Shown piece by piece: positions 1 through 5,363 of a stretch of 5,363 nucleotides of DNA. A program made the position numbers and the translations under genes. The notes below the pieces were generated by a model, which saw only the letters and a program-made list of their open reading frames with translations, did not search any database and was not told where the DNA came from. The stretch lies in contig NVVM01000016.1 of NCBI GenBank assembly GCA_002402225.1, positions 20,491-25,853 of the forward strand. The letters run 5' to 3'. Source of the DNA: Alphaproteobacteria bacterium. GTDB taxonomy: Bacteria > Pseudomonadota > Alphaproteobacteria > Sphingomonadales > Emcibacteraceae. Each line of letters begins with the position of its first letter. Position 1 is the stretch's first letter.

Positions 1-1
1 T

Positions 2-100
2 GAGGGCCGAAATGATATGGGGGAGAAGGTCTTGATCAATATTAAAACCTTCACCGATGGCCATAACCCACCAGACCGCGTTTTGGAAGATTGGGGCTAA
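2..100 (+). CDS. Possible 3' end of an unidentified plus-strand gene (partial)
   Basis: An open frame enters from the left edge and runs 32 codons to TAA at 98-100. The visible C-terminus is mostly polar and charged and ends in LEDWG. I do not recognise the family. It would converge on moeB, with 25 bases between the two stop codons and no clear hairpin terminator in that gap. Third positions are about 59% G/C and first positions about 72% purine, which suits coding, but 32 stop-free codons can easily arise by chance. The antisense frame with the same codon boundaries is also open and contains an ATG at 62-64 (minus strand) that could begin a gene downstream of moeB. That ATG has no convincing ribosome binding site, so I prefer the plus-strand reading, weakly. 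Confidence 0.4.
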   Translation, partial: EGRNDMGEKVLINIKTFTDGHNPPDRVLEDWG

Positions 101-125
101 ATCAAAGTTGTGTTTTGCACCAAAG

Positions 126-887
126 TTATTTTTTACATATGGGGCATTCCGGGTCTTTGGGCAGTTTAATGGTGCGCGTGACAGCGTTCAGGGCATCATA
201 TAACAAAAGCCTTCCGGTCAGGCTGTCGCCCAGATCAAGCAGTTCTTTCAATATTTCGACAGCTTGCAGACTGCCCAGCACACCGGCCACCGCGCCCAAA
301 ATGCCGGCTTCGGCGCAATTGCCCACATTTCCGGGGTGCTGCGGGATGAAACAGCGATAACATGGCGCATCGCTCAGGTAACCTTTAAAGGTGCTGATCT
401 GGCCGTCAAATTGGCTTAAGGCCGCGGATACAAAAGGTATTCTAAGCTTCAAACAGACATCATTGACCAGAAAACGGGTGTCAAAATTATCGCAGCCATC
501 GGCCAGAATGTCATAACCCTTAACGATATCTTCGGCGTTGCCTTCGGAAAATCTTTCGGTAAAAGTAATGATATTCACATCCGGATTTATGCGCTTTATC
601 ATCTCTTTGGCACTATCGGTTTTCAACTGTCCGACCTGATCTGTCGTATGAATGATTTGCCGCTGAAGATTGCTTAAATCAACAATGTCATCGTCAATGA
701 CCCCAATAGTTCCGACGCCCGCCGCCGCCAGATAGAGTATGAGCGGACTGCCAAGCCCGCCGGCCCCAATGACAAGAACGCGCGCGCCCAGCAATTTTTT
801 CTGACCCGCGCCGCCAACCTGTTTCAGGATGATATGACGGGCATATCGGTCCAACTGATCATCATTCAGGATCATTGGCAGGATCAT
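126..887 (-). CDS. moeB: MoeB/HesA/ThiF-family E1-like adenylyltransferase
   Basis: A 253-residue cytoplasmic E1-like enzyme. The family uses ATP to adenylate the C-terminal glycine of a small ubiquitin-like sulfur carrier (MoaD, ThiS or CysO). Visible motifs in order are a YARHI segment near the N-terminus, the nucleotide loop GAGGLGS (41-47), the IDDD...NLQRQ segment with its arginine near 76, and DGCDNFDTRFLVND (130-143). Two zinc pairs follow, CYRC (176-179) and CPIC (248-251), with CAEAGILG (191-198) between them at the position of the conserved active-site-region cysteine. There is no C-terminal rhodanese domain, so it is MoeB/ThiF-like rather than MoeZ/Uba4-like. The start is uncertain: ATGs at 887 and 875 are in frame within a tandem repeat, neither has a good Shine-Dalgarno, and a stop lies directly upstream of the first. 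It overlaps the preceding gene by 26 nt (14 nt for the later start), which suggests coupled translation. The enzyme class is secure; the true substrate is not, and moeB versus thiF/hesA cannot be settled here. Confidence 0.93.
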   Translation of the reverse strand: MILPMILNDDQLDRYARHIILKQVGGAGQKKLLGARVLVIGAGGLGSPLILYLAAAGVGTIGVIDDDIVDLSNLQRQIIHTTDQVGQLKTDSAKEMIKRINPDVNIITFTERFSEGNAEDIVKGYDILADGCDNFDTRFLVNDVCLKLRIPFVSAALSQFDGQISTFKGYLSDAPCYRCFIPQHPGNVGNCAEAGILGAVAGVLGSLQAVEILKELLDLGDSLTGRLLLYDALNAVTRTIKLPKDPECPICKK

Positions 888-1149
888 TCATTGGGTTATC
901 TTCACCATTAACATCAATTTCCACATCTTCATAATCTGCGGGTAAAATCACGAAAATATCGCCCTCTTCTTTGACAAAATCCCCTTCTTTGATGAAATCC
1001 TCGGGGCGCGCAATCTCTTCGCCGTTGCGCATTACGGCAAATTTTTCGAGATCAACCGCCCGCGCCTCAGCACATATACGCTCTATGGTCAGATCTTCTG
1101 CGGCAAGCGTAGATTCTGTCCCCTGAACGCGTAAAATTACCTTCGCCAT
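862..1149 (-). CDS. Small acidic protein with ThiS/MoaD-like (beta-grasp) pattern, no diglycine
   Basis: A 95-residue protein that I cannot place in a named family. The first 70 residues read like a ubiquitin-like sulfur carrier: strand KVILRV (3-8), helix around 21-30, strand FAVMRNGEEI (37-46), a KEGD turn (54-57) and strand GDIFVILP (63-70). The RNGE and GD...VILP elements match the NGE...GD.V.i.P pattern of ThiS/MoaD proteins. Those proteins end shortly after that proline in Gly-Gly; here a tail follows (ADYEDVEID onward), 10 of whose last 25 residues are Asp or Glu, ending NDPANDPE, with no GG anywhere. It starts 6 nt after cysK stops; a weak GAGGG (1163-1167) lies 13 nt upstream inside cysK, so translation is probably coupled. 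Its 3' end overlaps moeB. Context (cysK before, E1-like enzyme after) supports a sulfur-related role, but the fold assignment is pattern-based inference. Confidence 0.75.
   Translation of the reverse strand: MAKVILRVQGTESTLAAEDLTIERICAEARAVDLEKFAVMRNGEEIARPEDFIKEGDFVKEEGDIFVILPADYEDVEIDVNGEDNPMNDPANDPE
865..888 (-). repeat. 12-bp imperfect tandem repeat at the coding overlap
   Basis: Two adjacent 12-base units share AATGATCCTG and differ only in the last two bases (CC versus AA). In the upstream gene they encode Asn-Asp-Pro-Ala and Asn-Asp-Pro-Glu, the last eight residues. In the moeB frame each unit supplies one ATG (887-885 and 875-873). Because the unit is a multiple of three, both starts stay in frame with moeB. 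This looks like a local duplication that lengthened both proteins by four residues. Confidence 0.85.
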
Positions 1150-1155
1150 GATTTT

Positions 1156-2136
1156 TTATAGTCCCTCAAACAACGGGGTTGATAAATACCGTTCTGCGAA
1201 AGAGGGAATAATGACGACAATGGTTTTGCCGTTCATATCGGGGCGTTCTGCTATCTCAAGGGCGGCGGCGACGGCGGCACCCGATGAAATCCCCACGGGG
1301 ATGCCTTCATATTTCGCCACATTTCGGGCTACTTCAAAAGAGGTTTCATTGCCGATGGTCAAGACTTCATCCACATATTCAGTCGCCAGTATTTCAGGGA
1401 TAAATCCGGCCCCGATGCCCTGAATTTTATGGGGGCCGGGCTGTCCGCCGGATAGAATCGGGCTGTCTTCCGGCTCAACCGCGATCATATGAATATCCGG
1501 ATTTTTTTCTTTTAAGGCCCGGCCCACGCCGGTAATCGTTCCGCCGGTGCCAACGCCTGATATGATAACATCCACCTTGCCGCCCGTATCATTCCAGATT
1601 TCCCGGGCCGTTGTTATTTCATGAATGGCCGGGTTGGCGGGGTTGGCAAATTGCTGAGGCATGACGGCATCACCGCTGGAGGCCACCATTTCTTCTGCCC
1701 GCGCAATGGCCCCTTTCATGCCAAGCGGGGCCGGGGTCAGTTCAAGTTTCGCGCCCAGTATAAGCAGCATTTTGCGCCGTTCCAGCGACATGCTTTCCGG
1801 CATCACAAGGGTCAGGTCATAGCCTTTGGCCGCGCAAACAAAGGCCAGCGCAATGCCGGTATTGCCGGATGTTGGCTCAATAATTTTGGTGGATGCTTTG
1901 ATTTTTCCTTGTTTTTCAAGGTCGGCAATCATCGCCGCCCCTATTCTGTCCTTGACCGAGCCCAAAGGATTGAAAAATTCCAGCTTAAGTAAAATATCCG
2001 CCCGTTTTGAGTTGCCCTCTTGCCCTAAATGATTGAGGCGTACCAGCGGGGTGTTGCCCAAGGTTTCAATAATATTGTCGTAAATTTTACCTCGGCCCTT
2101 GGTGCCAATGTCTGTAATTTTATCTGAAGTTGGCAT
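1156..2136 (-). CDS. cysK: Cysteine synthase A (O-acetylserine sulfhydrylase)
   Basis: A 326-residue PLP enzyme, normal length for CysK, that makes L-cysteine from O-acetylserine and sulfide in the cytoplasm. Numbered from the start chosen here, the PLP lysine lies in NPLGSVKDR (Lys62), the substrate loop is TSGNTG (89-94), the phosphate-binding loop is GTGGTITG (196-203), and SSGAA near 285 contacts the pyridine ring. It ends with the usual ERYLST.LF block. The frame is open to an ATG at 2202, but that start would overlap the regulator by 50 nt. The ATG at 2136 has AGGAGG six bases upstream, sits 16 nt after the regulator's stop, and gives a family-like N-terminus. Adjacency to an Rrf2 regulator suggests cysteine- or sulfur-responsive control. 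A CysM-type enzyme is less likely given the overall CysK-like sequence. Confidence 0.95.
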   Translation of the reverse strand: MPTSDKITDIGTKGRGKIYDNIIETLGNTPLVRLNHLGQEGNSKRADILLKLEFFNPLGSVKDRIGAAMIADLEKQGKIKASTKIIEPTSGNTGIALAFVCAAKGYDLTLVMPESMSLERRKMLLILGAKLELTPAPLGMKGAIARAEEMVASSGDAVMPQQFANPANPAIHEITTAREIWNDTGGKVDVIISGVGTGGTITGVGRALKEKNPDIHMIAVEPEDSPILSGGQPGPHKIQGIGAGFIPEILATEYVDEVLTIGNETSFEVARNVAKYEGIPVGISSGAAVAAALEIAERPDMNGKTIVVIIPSFAERYLSTPLFEGL

Positions 2137-2142
2137 ATTCTG

Positions 2143-2148
2143 CCTCCT
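2143..2148 (-). promoter_or_regulatory. Shine-Dalgarno of cysK
   Basis: The minus strand reads AGGAGG followed by six bases and then ATG at 2136. This strong site decides the cysK start over the longer open frame beginning at 2202. It lies in the 16-nt gap after the regulator's stop codon. Confidence 0.88.
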
Positions 2149-2152
2149 GTCG

Positions 2153-2608
2153 TTAGATGGTAAATGTGAAATTATTTGTGGTATCTGTTTCGACACCTTC
2201 ATTCATGGCTTGCTGACATAAATCCTGTAATGTCACTTGATTAAGTTTTTCAAGAATGTCCCTGTTCAGGCTTTCAATCAGGGGATTGATGACCTTGATC
2301 CCCATGGGGGACTGGGACATGGCTTCTTTTTTGTCTTTTTTCAAATCCATATTATTGACCACCTGAACAATCTCGCCAACGGATACCCGCCGTCTTTCCC
2401 GTGCCAGATTATAGCCGCCCTTGGGGCCTCTGACACCTTTTAATATGCCGGCGCGAACCAATTGTTGCATCACCTGTTCAAGGTAACGCTGCGGAATCTC
2501 CTGCCGGCGGGTGATGTCTCTGGATTGCACCGGCCCCGTGCGGCCATTATAGGCCACATCCACAACAGCTTCCAAAGCATAAATCATCCGTTTGGTTAGG
2601 CGAAACAT
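2153..2608 (-). CDS. Rrf2-family regulator, CymR-like, next to cysK
   Basis: A 151-residue Rrf2 transcription factor. The N-terminal winged helix-turn-helix covers about residues 1-70, with recognition-helix region [19 protein letters not shown] (38-56) and wing [13 protein letters not shown] (58-70). A dimerisation helix follows around 105-125, then [10 protein letters not shown]. IscR binds a [2Fe-2S] cluster through three cysteines near 92-106; here that stretch ([16 protein letters not shown]) has none, and the only cysteine is Cys131. It should therefore not be a classical Fe-S sensor. The protein ends in FTFTI, and a terminal isoleucine is how serine acetyltransferase enters the CysK active site. 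Bacillus CymR, an Rrf2 protein that acts with CysK, ends similarly as I recall. It is followed by cysK after 16 nt and lies 15 nt after dut. Inferred role: control of cysteine metabolism. DNA targets are not visible. Confidence 0.93.
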   Translation of the reverse strand: MFRLTKRMIYALEAVVDVAYNGRTGPVQSRDITRRQEIPQRYLEQVMQQLVRAGILKGVRGPKGGYNLARERRRVSVGEIVQVVNNMDLKKDKKEAMSQSPMGIKVINPLIESLNRDILEKLNQVTLQDLCQQAMNEGVETDTTNNFTFTI

Positions 2609-2613
2609 AGTGA

Positions 2614-2619
2614 CCTCCT
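2614..2619 (-). promoter_or_regulatory. Shine-Dalgarno of the Rrf2 regulator
   Basis: The minus strand reads GAGGAGGT, with the AGGAGG core five bases before the ATG at 2608. It fills most of the 15-nt gap after the dut stop, so any separate promoter for the regulator would have to lie inside dut. Confidence 0.85.
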
Positions 2620-2623
2620 CTGG

Positions 2624-3073
2624 TTAGCTTTTTGTCCCGGTTGAGCCAAAACCCCCGGCCCCGCGATCGGTATCATCAAGGCTGTCCCGCGCCGCCCATG
2701 TGATTTGGGTGACGGGGGCGATGACCATTTGCGCCATACGCATGCCGCGGGTGATGGTGAAATCTTCCACGCCATGATTGATCAGGATGATTTTTACCTC
2801 ACCCCGATAATCCGCATCAATGGTGCCGGGGCTGTTCAAGACGGTTACGCCATGCTTCCAGGCAAGGCCCGAGCGGGGCCGAATTTGCGCCTCAAGTCCA
2901 GGGGGCAGTGCCATGGCAAAGCCGGTCGGCACCAAAAGCCGCAGGCCCGCCTTCAGAATAAGGTCATCACTGATCGCCGCCATAAGATCCATGCCCGCGC
3001 TGCGTGCCGTTTCATATTCCGGCCGTTTTAATCCCTCACCATGGGGCAGCTGTTGAAAATCAACCTGTATCAT
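2624..3073 (-). CDS. dut: dUTP diphosphatase (dUTPase), trimeric type
   Basis: A 149-residue enzyme that hydrolyses dUTP to dUMP and pyrophosphate, keeping uracil out of DNA and supplying dUMP for thymidylate synthesis. All five motifs of the homotrimeric family are present in order: SAGMDL (25-30), RPRSGLA (65-71), [14 protein letters not shown] (79-92) with catalytic Asp86 and Tyr89 next to the uracil pocket, [10 protein letters not shown] (109-118), and the C-terminal glycine-rich lid [10 protein letters not shown] (137-146). Motif 1 has Met where Leu or Tyr is more usual, a conservative change. Length is normal and the protein is complete. The ATG at 3073 has AGGA seven bases upstream (3081-3084). 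It begins 24 nt after coaBC ends; coaBC-dut adjacency is common in proteobacteria. Confidence 0.97.
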   Translation of the reverse strand: MIQVDFQQLPHGEGLKRPEYETARSAGMDLMAAISDDLILKAGLRLLVPTGFAMALPPGLEAQIRPRSGLAWKHGVTVLNSPGTIDADYRGEVKIILINHGVEDFTITRGMRMAQMVIAPVTQITWAARDSLDDTDRGAGGFGSTGTKS

Positions 3074-3080
3074 TATATGT

Positions 3081-3084
3081 TCCT
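3081..3084 (-). promoter_or_regulatory. Shine-Dalgarno of dut
   Basis: AGGA on the minus strand lies seven bases before the dut ATG, in the 24-nt gap after coaBC. It is a shorter match than the sites of the regulator and cysK. Confidence 0.6.
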
Positions 3085-3097
3085 GATCTATGTCATG

Positions 3098-4357
3098 TTA
3101 TGCGTAAAATTCAGCTATCTTCTGGGCTAAATTCTTTGCAATTTCATCTTTATGGCCCGGGGGCCAGTCTTCTCTGTCTTTACCTTGGCCGGTGAATAAT
3201 ATCACTTTGTTATAATCCCCGCCCATGACAGAGGGGCCGTCCGTGGTTGACACGTCATTGGCCATAATCCAGTCACAGCCTTTTCTTTTGAGTTTGGCTT
3301 GTGCGTTCGCCGCGATATTTTCCGTTTCGGCAGCAAAACCAATCACAAGTTCCGGCCTGTTGACTTTGTCCGTGCTGAGGATTTTCAGGATATCGGGATT
3401 TTCTGTGAGCTGTAAGGCAGGCAAACTACCATCCTGTTTCTTGATTTTCTGGCCCGCGCAGTTTGACACCCGCCAATCGGCAACCGCCGCGACGCAGATG
3501 GCCACATCTGCGGGCAGGGCATTCCGGCAGGCGGTCAGCATCTCGGCGGCGGATTCAACGGGGATTGTTTGGAGGCCTGAGGGCGCGGCAAGATTTGTCG
3601 GGCCGGAAACCAGTGTCACTTTTGCCCCCAAGGCCGCGAGCGCGCGGGCGATGGCGTAACCTTGTTTGCCGGATGAGCGATTGGCGATATAGCGCACCGG
3701 ATCAATGGCTTCGTATGTGGGGCCAGCGGTGATCAGGATATGTTTGCCCGTTAAGGCTCCCGATGGCTCAAAAAAAAACTCTATGGCCCTTATCATGTCA
3801 TCCACCTCAGCCAGTCGGCCTGTGCCTTCTTCGCCGCAGGCCAATTCGCCGCTGCCGGGCGGAATGATGTGAACCCCGTCTTCTTTTAATTGCTGCAGGT
3901 TACGGCGGGTCGCGGCATGTTCCCACATGCGGCTGTTCATGCTCGGCGCGATCATCACAGGCTTATCGGTGGCCAGCAAAGCGGTGGTTGCCAGATTGTC
4001 GGCAAGGCCCGCCGCCATTTTGGCCATCATATCAGCCGTCGCGGGGGCCACCAAAACAAGGTCAGCTTCCCGTGACAGGCGGATATGGCCCATTTCGATT
4101 TCATCGGTCAGGGAGAATAAATCCGTATAGACCTTTTCGCCGCTGAGGCCGCTGATGGACAGGGGCGTGACAAATTCTGCGCCGCTGCGGGTTAAGATCA
4201 CGCGCACCGTCATGCCCTTCTCTTTCAGCCGGCGAATAAGGTCAAGGCATTTATAGGCCGCAATGCCGCCGCCAATGATGAGCAACAATCGTTTTCCGTC
4301 CAGAGGACTCGTATTTTGGGGACTTTTATTTTTAGATGTTGTATTTTTTTGGGTCAT
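3098..4357 (-). CDS. coaBC: Bifunctional phosphopantothenoylcysteine decarboxylase / phosphopantothenate-cysteine ligase
   Basis: A 419-residue bifunctional CoA-biosynthesis enzyme (Dfp). The C-terminal CoaB half couples 4'-phosphopantothenate to cysteine using CTP. The N-terminal flavoprotein CoaC half decarboxylates the product to 4'-phosphopantetheine. CoaC motifs: GGGIAAYK (29-36), catalytic His91 in MGHIRLS, PSMNSRMW (138-145) and the flap GELACGEEG with Cys174. CoaB motifs: ITAGPTYEAIDPVRYIANRSSGK (209-231) with Asn226, AAVADWR (290-296), the KIKK lysine motif (304-307) and GFAAET (340-345). About 20 polar Ser/Thr/Asn/Lys residues precede the first strand, longer than in E. coli; no alternative ATG would shorten this. 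No good Shine-Dalgarno precedes the ATG. A T9 run codes for Phe194-196 in the linker between the two halves. Its cysteine substrate is the product of cysK in the same gene cluster. Confidence 0.97.
   Translation of the reverse strand: MTQKNTTSKNKSPQNTSPLDGKRLLLIIGGGIAAYKCLDLIRRLKEKGMTVRVILTRSGAEFVTPLSISGLSGEKVYTDLFSLTDEIEMGHIRLSREADLVLVAPATADMMAKMAAGLADNLATTALLATDKPVMIAPSMNSRMWEHAATRRNLQQLKEDGVHIIPPGSGELACGEEGTGRLAEVDDMIRAIEFFFEPSGALTGKHILITAGPTYEAIDPVRYIANRSSGKQGYAIARALAALGAKVTLVSGPTNLAAPSGLQTIPVESAAEMLTACRNALPADVAICVAAVADWRVSNCAGQKIKKQDGSLPALQLTENPDILKILSTDKVNRPELVIGFAAETENIAANAQAKLKRKGCDWIMANDVSTTDGPSVMGGDYNKVILFTGQGKDREDWPPGHKDEIAKNLAQKIAEFYA
3770..3778 (-). other. T9 homopolymer at the CoaC/CoaB junction
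   Basis: Nine consecutive T on the coding strand encode three phenylalanines (EFFFEP) between the decarboxylase and ligase domains. Losing one T leads to a TAA at 3751-3753 and a 201-residue product; gaining one T creates TGA at once and a 196-residue product. Either would be a CoaC-only protein. Whether slippage happens is not known. Confidence 0.6.
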
Positions 4358-4363
4358 ATATCC

Positions 4364-4392
4364 AATGTAAGAAGAAAAAACCGTAAAATCAA
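4364..4392 (-). promoter_or_regulatory. Weak candidate promoter for coaBC
   Basis: In the 56-nt AT-rich gap between ubiB and coaBC the minus strand has TTGATT (4387-4392), a 17-base spacer and TACATT (4364-4369). Each box matches four of six consensus positions. Transcription would begin at or next to the coaBC ATG at 4357, giving a leaderless message, which fits the lack of a clear Shine-Dalgarno. AT-rich gaps produce such matches by chance. Confidence 0.25.
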
Positions 4393-4413
4393 TAGAACTA
4401 CGAAAAAATGATG

Positions 4414-5363
4414 TTAATTAGAATATGTGTAGAGGCCGTAAAAAACAAGGCTGCCGGTAATCCCGCCCAGAAGGCCGTATAAGAACAGTTTCAAGGTGTG
4501 ATTATTTTGGAGATGTTTTGCTGTTCGGGCGGAATGGGCCAACCCCTCCAGATCATCCAGAATTTTCGGGATTCGATTTAAGCTATCAAGTGCCTTTTCG
4601 GTAAAATCACGGATTTTGGCCTTAGGGCCCAGATTATCAAGCATCCATTTTTCGATGATCGGGCGCGAGGCTTCCCACATATTGATTTGTGGATAGAGGT
4701 CAAGCGCCACGCCTTCAACGGTAACCATGGTTTTTTGCAGCAAAATAAGCTGTGGCTGGGTCTGCATATTGAAGGTTTCGGTGGTTTCAAAAAGCTGAGC
4801 CAGTAATTTACCCACGGAAATTTCCGCAACCGGCTTTCCGGCGATAGGGGCGCCAATGGCGCGAATGGCCTGAGTGAATTTTTCCAGAGACTGATCATTC
4901 GGCACATAGCCAATGTCAAAATGGGCGCGGGCAATCAGGCCGTAATCTTCGGTGATAAAGCCATAAAGAATTTCCGCCAGACAGCGGCGAGTTTTTTTGT
5001 CAATGCGGCCCATAATACCAAAATCAATGGCGGTGATTTTATTGTCCTCGCAGGCAAATAAGTTGCCTTGATGCAAGTCCGCATGGAAAAATCCGAAATT
5101 TAAGGCTTGGGTCAAGAAACTATGGATCAAACCTTCGGCCAGGGCCTTCGCGCTATATCCGGCCTTTGCAATGTCATCTTTGCGGGAAAAGGGAATACCC
5201 TTCACAAGGCTGGTGCATAATATACGCCGGCTGGTATGATCCCAATCCACGTCGGGAACTGTATAATCCGCATTGCCCGCGCTATTGCTCTTTAACTCTG
5301 ATGCGGCGGCAGCCTCATAGCGCAGGTCCAGTTCAAGGGCGATGGTTTCAGAAATGGTTTCAA
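4414..5363 (-). CDS. ubiB: UbiB, ubiquinone biosynthesis protein kinase-like ATPase (5' end outside window)
   Basis: The C-terminal 315 residues of a UbiB/ABC1/ADCK-family protein, an atypical kinase-like ATPase needed for ubiquinone biosynthesis at the inner membrane. The frame stays open to the right edge, so the first roughly 200 residues lie outside. In visible numbering, the segment LELDLRYEAAAASEL (9-23) is a typical UbiB block, HADLHQGN (93-100) is the catalytic-loop equivalent, and IDFG (112-115) is the metal-binding DFG. The last 25 or so residues (LFLYGLLGGITGSLVFYGLY) form a hydrophobic membrane segment with glycines, matching the family's C-terminal anchor. A GTG at 5250 is an internal valine, not a start, because conserved sequence continues upstream of it. 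It is followed by coaBC after 56 nt. Confidence 0.95.
   Translation of the reverse strand, partial: ETISETIALELDLRYEAAAASELKSNSAGNADYTVPDVDWDHTSRRILCTSLVKGIPFSRKDDIAKAGYSAKALAEGLIHSFLTQALNFGFFHADLHQGNLFACEDNKITAIDFGIMGRIDKKTRRCLAEILYGFITEDYGLIARAHFDIGYVPNDQSLEKFTQAIRAIGAPIAGKPVAEISVGKLLAQLFETTETFNMQTQPQLILLQKTMVTVEGVALDLYPQINMWEASRPIIEKWMLDNLGPKAKIRDFTEKALDSLNRIPKILDDLEGLAHSARTAKHLQNNHTLKLFLYGLLGGITGSLVFYGLYTYSN

Noticed and set aside
1..64. Minus-strand frame starting at the ATG at 62-64, as a gene downstream of moeB
   Set aside because: It reads as plausible protein but shares codon boundaries with the plus-strand frame, has no convincing Shine-Dalgarno and is cut after about 21 codons; noted as the alternative to the plus-strand call.
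101..127. Terminator in the convergent gap, and the direct repeat CAAAGTT at 103-109 and 121-127
   Set aside because: No GC-rich hairpin followed by a T run can be drawn on either strand; two 7-base copies are expected by chance in AT-rich sequence.
91..360. Plus-strand 89-codon open frame
   Set aside because: It is antisense to the zinc-binding C-terminal part of moeB, with no ribosome binding site or family resemblance.
2137..2202. Longer cysK frame starting at 2202 (348 residues)
   Set aside because: It overlaps the regulator by 50 nt and adds an unusual N-terminus, while the ATG at 2136 has AGGAGG at ideal spacing.
2153..2608. Naming the Rrf2 protein IscR
   Set aside because: The cluster-ligand cysteines are absent, no isc or suf genes are in view, and the neighbour is cysK.
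3225..3659. Plus-strand 144-codon open frame
   Set aside because: It lies antisense inside coaBC, which has complete family motifs, and shows no recognisable protein features.
4578..4934. Minus-strand 118-codon open frame
   Set aside because: It is an alternative frame within ubiB, whose own frame is clearly conserved.
5248..5250. GTG at 5250 as a start for the UbiB frame
   Set aside because: The frame stays open to the window edge and the 37 codons upstream encode a recognisable UbiB segment (LELDLRYEA), so it is an internal valine.

Overview
The window holds seven genes on the minus strand, plus a short piece on the plus strand that looks like the 3' end of another gene. Reading along the minus strand from position 5363 downward, the order is ubiB (5' end cut off) - coaBC - dut - Rrf2-family regulator - cysK - small ThiS/MoaD-like protein - moeB/HesA-type E1-like enzyme. 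The run ubiB-coaBC-dut with a MoeB-like gene close by is an arrangement I associate with Alphaproteobacteria. Protein motifs and the moderate GC content fit that assignment; it is inferred from gene order and family resemblance, not from a search. There are no RNA genes, IS elements or CRISPR arrays, and no non-coding stretch over 60 bases.

Positions 4414-5363 carry the C-terminal part of UbiB (ubiquinone biosynthesis). Positions 3098-4357 carry bifunctional CoaBC, which uses cysteine to make 4'-phosphopantetheine, and 2624-3073 carry dUTPase. These form the housekeeping half. Positions 126-2608 form a sulfur-flavoured half: an Rrf2 regulator, O-acetylserine sulfhydrylase (CysK), a small acidic beta-grasp-like protein without a C-terminal diglycine, and an adenylating enzyme with MoeB motifs. 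Gaps from dut to moeB are 15, 16, 6 and -26 nt, so these genes are probably co-transcribed. The regulator and cysK each have a near-perfect Shine-Dalgarno sequence; the last two genes appear translationally coupled.

The most interesting point is the regulator. It lacks the three Fe-S cysteines of IscR, lies directly upstream of cysK, and ends in Phe-Thr-Phe-Thr-Ile. A C-terminal isoleucine is the feature by which serine acetyltransferase docks in the CysK active site, and Bacillus CymR, an Rrf2 protein that works as a CysK complex, has a similar tail as far as I recall. This suggests a CymR-CysK-like cysteine sensor in a proteobacterial operon. It is followed by a ubiquitin-like/E1-like pair recalling the CysO-MoeZ sulfide-delivery route, but with the reactive GG terminus missing. 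Other points are a T9 tract at the CoaC/CoaB domain junction, where slippage either way would give a CoaC-only product, and a 12-bp tandem repeat that supplies two alternative in-frame starts for moeB.
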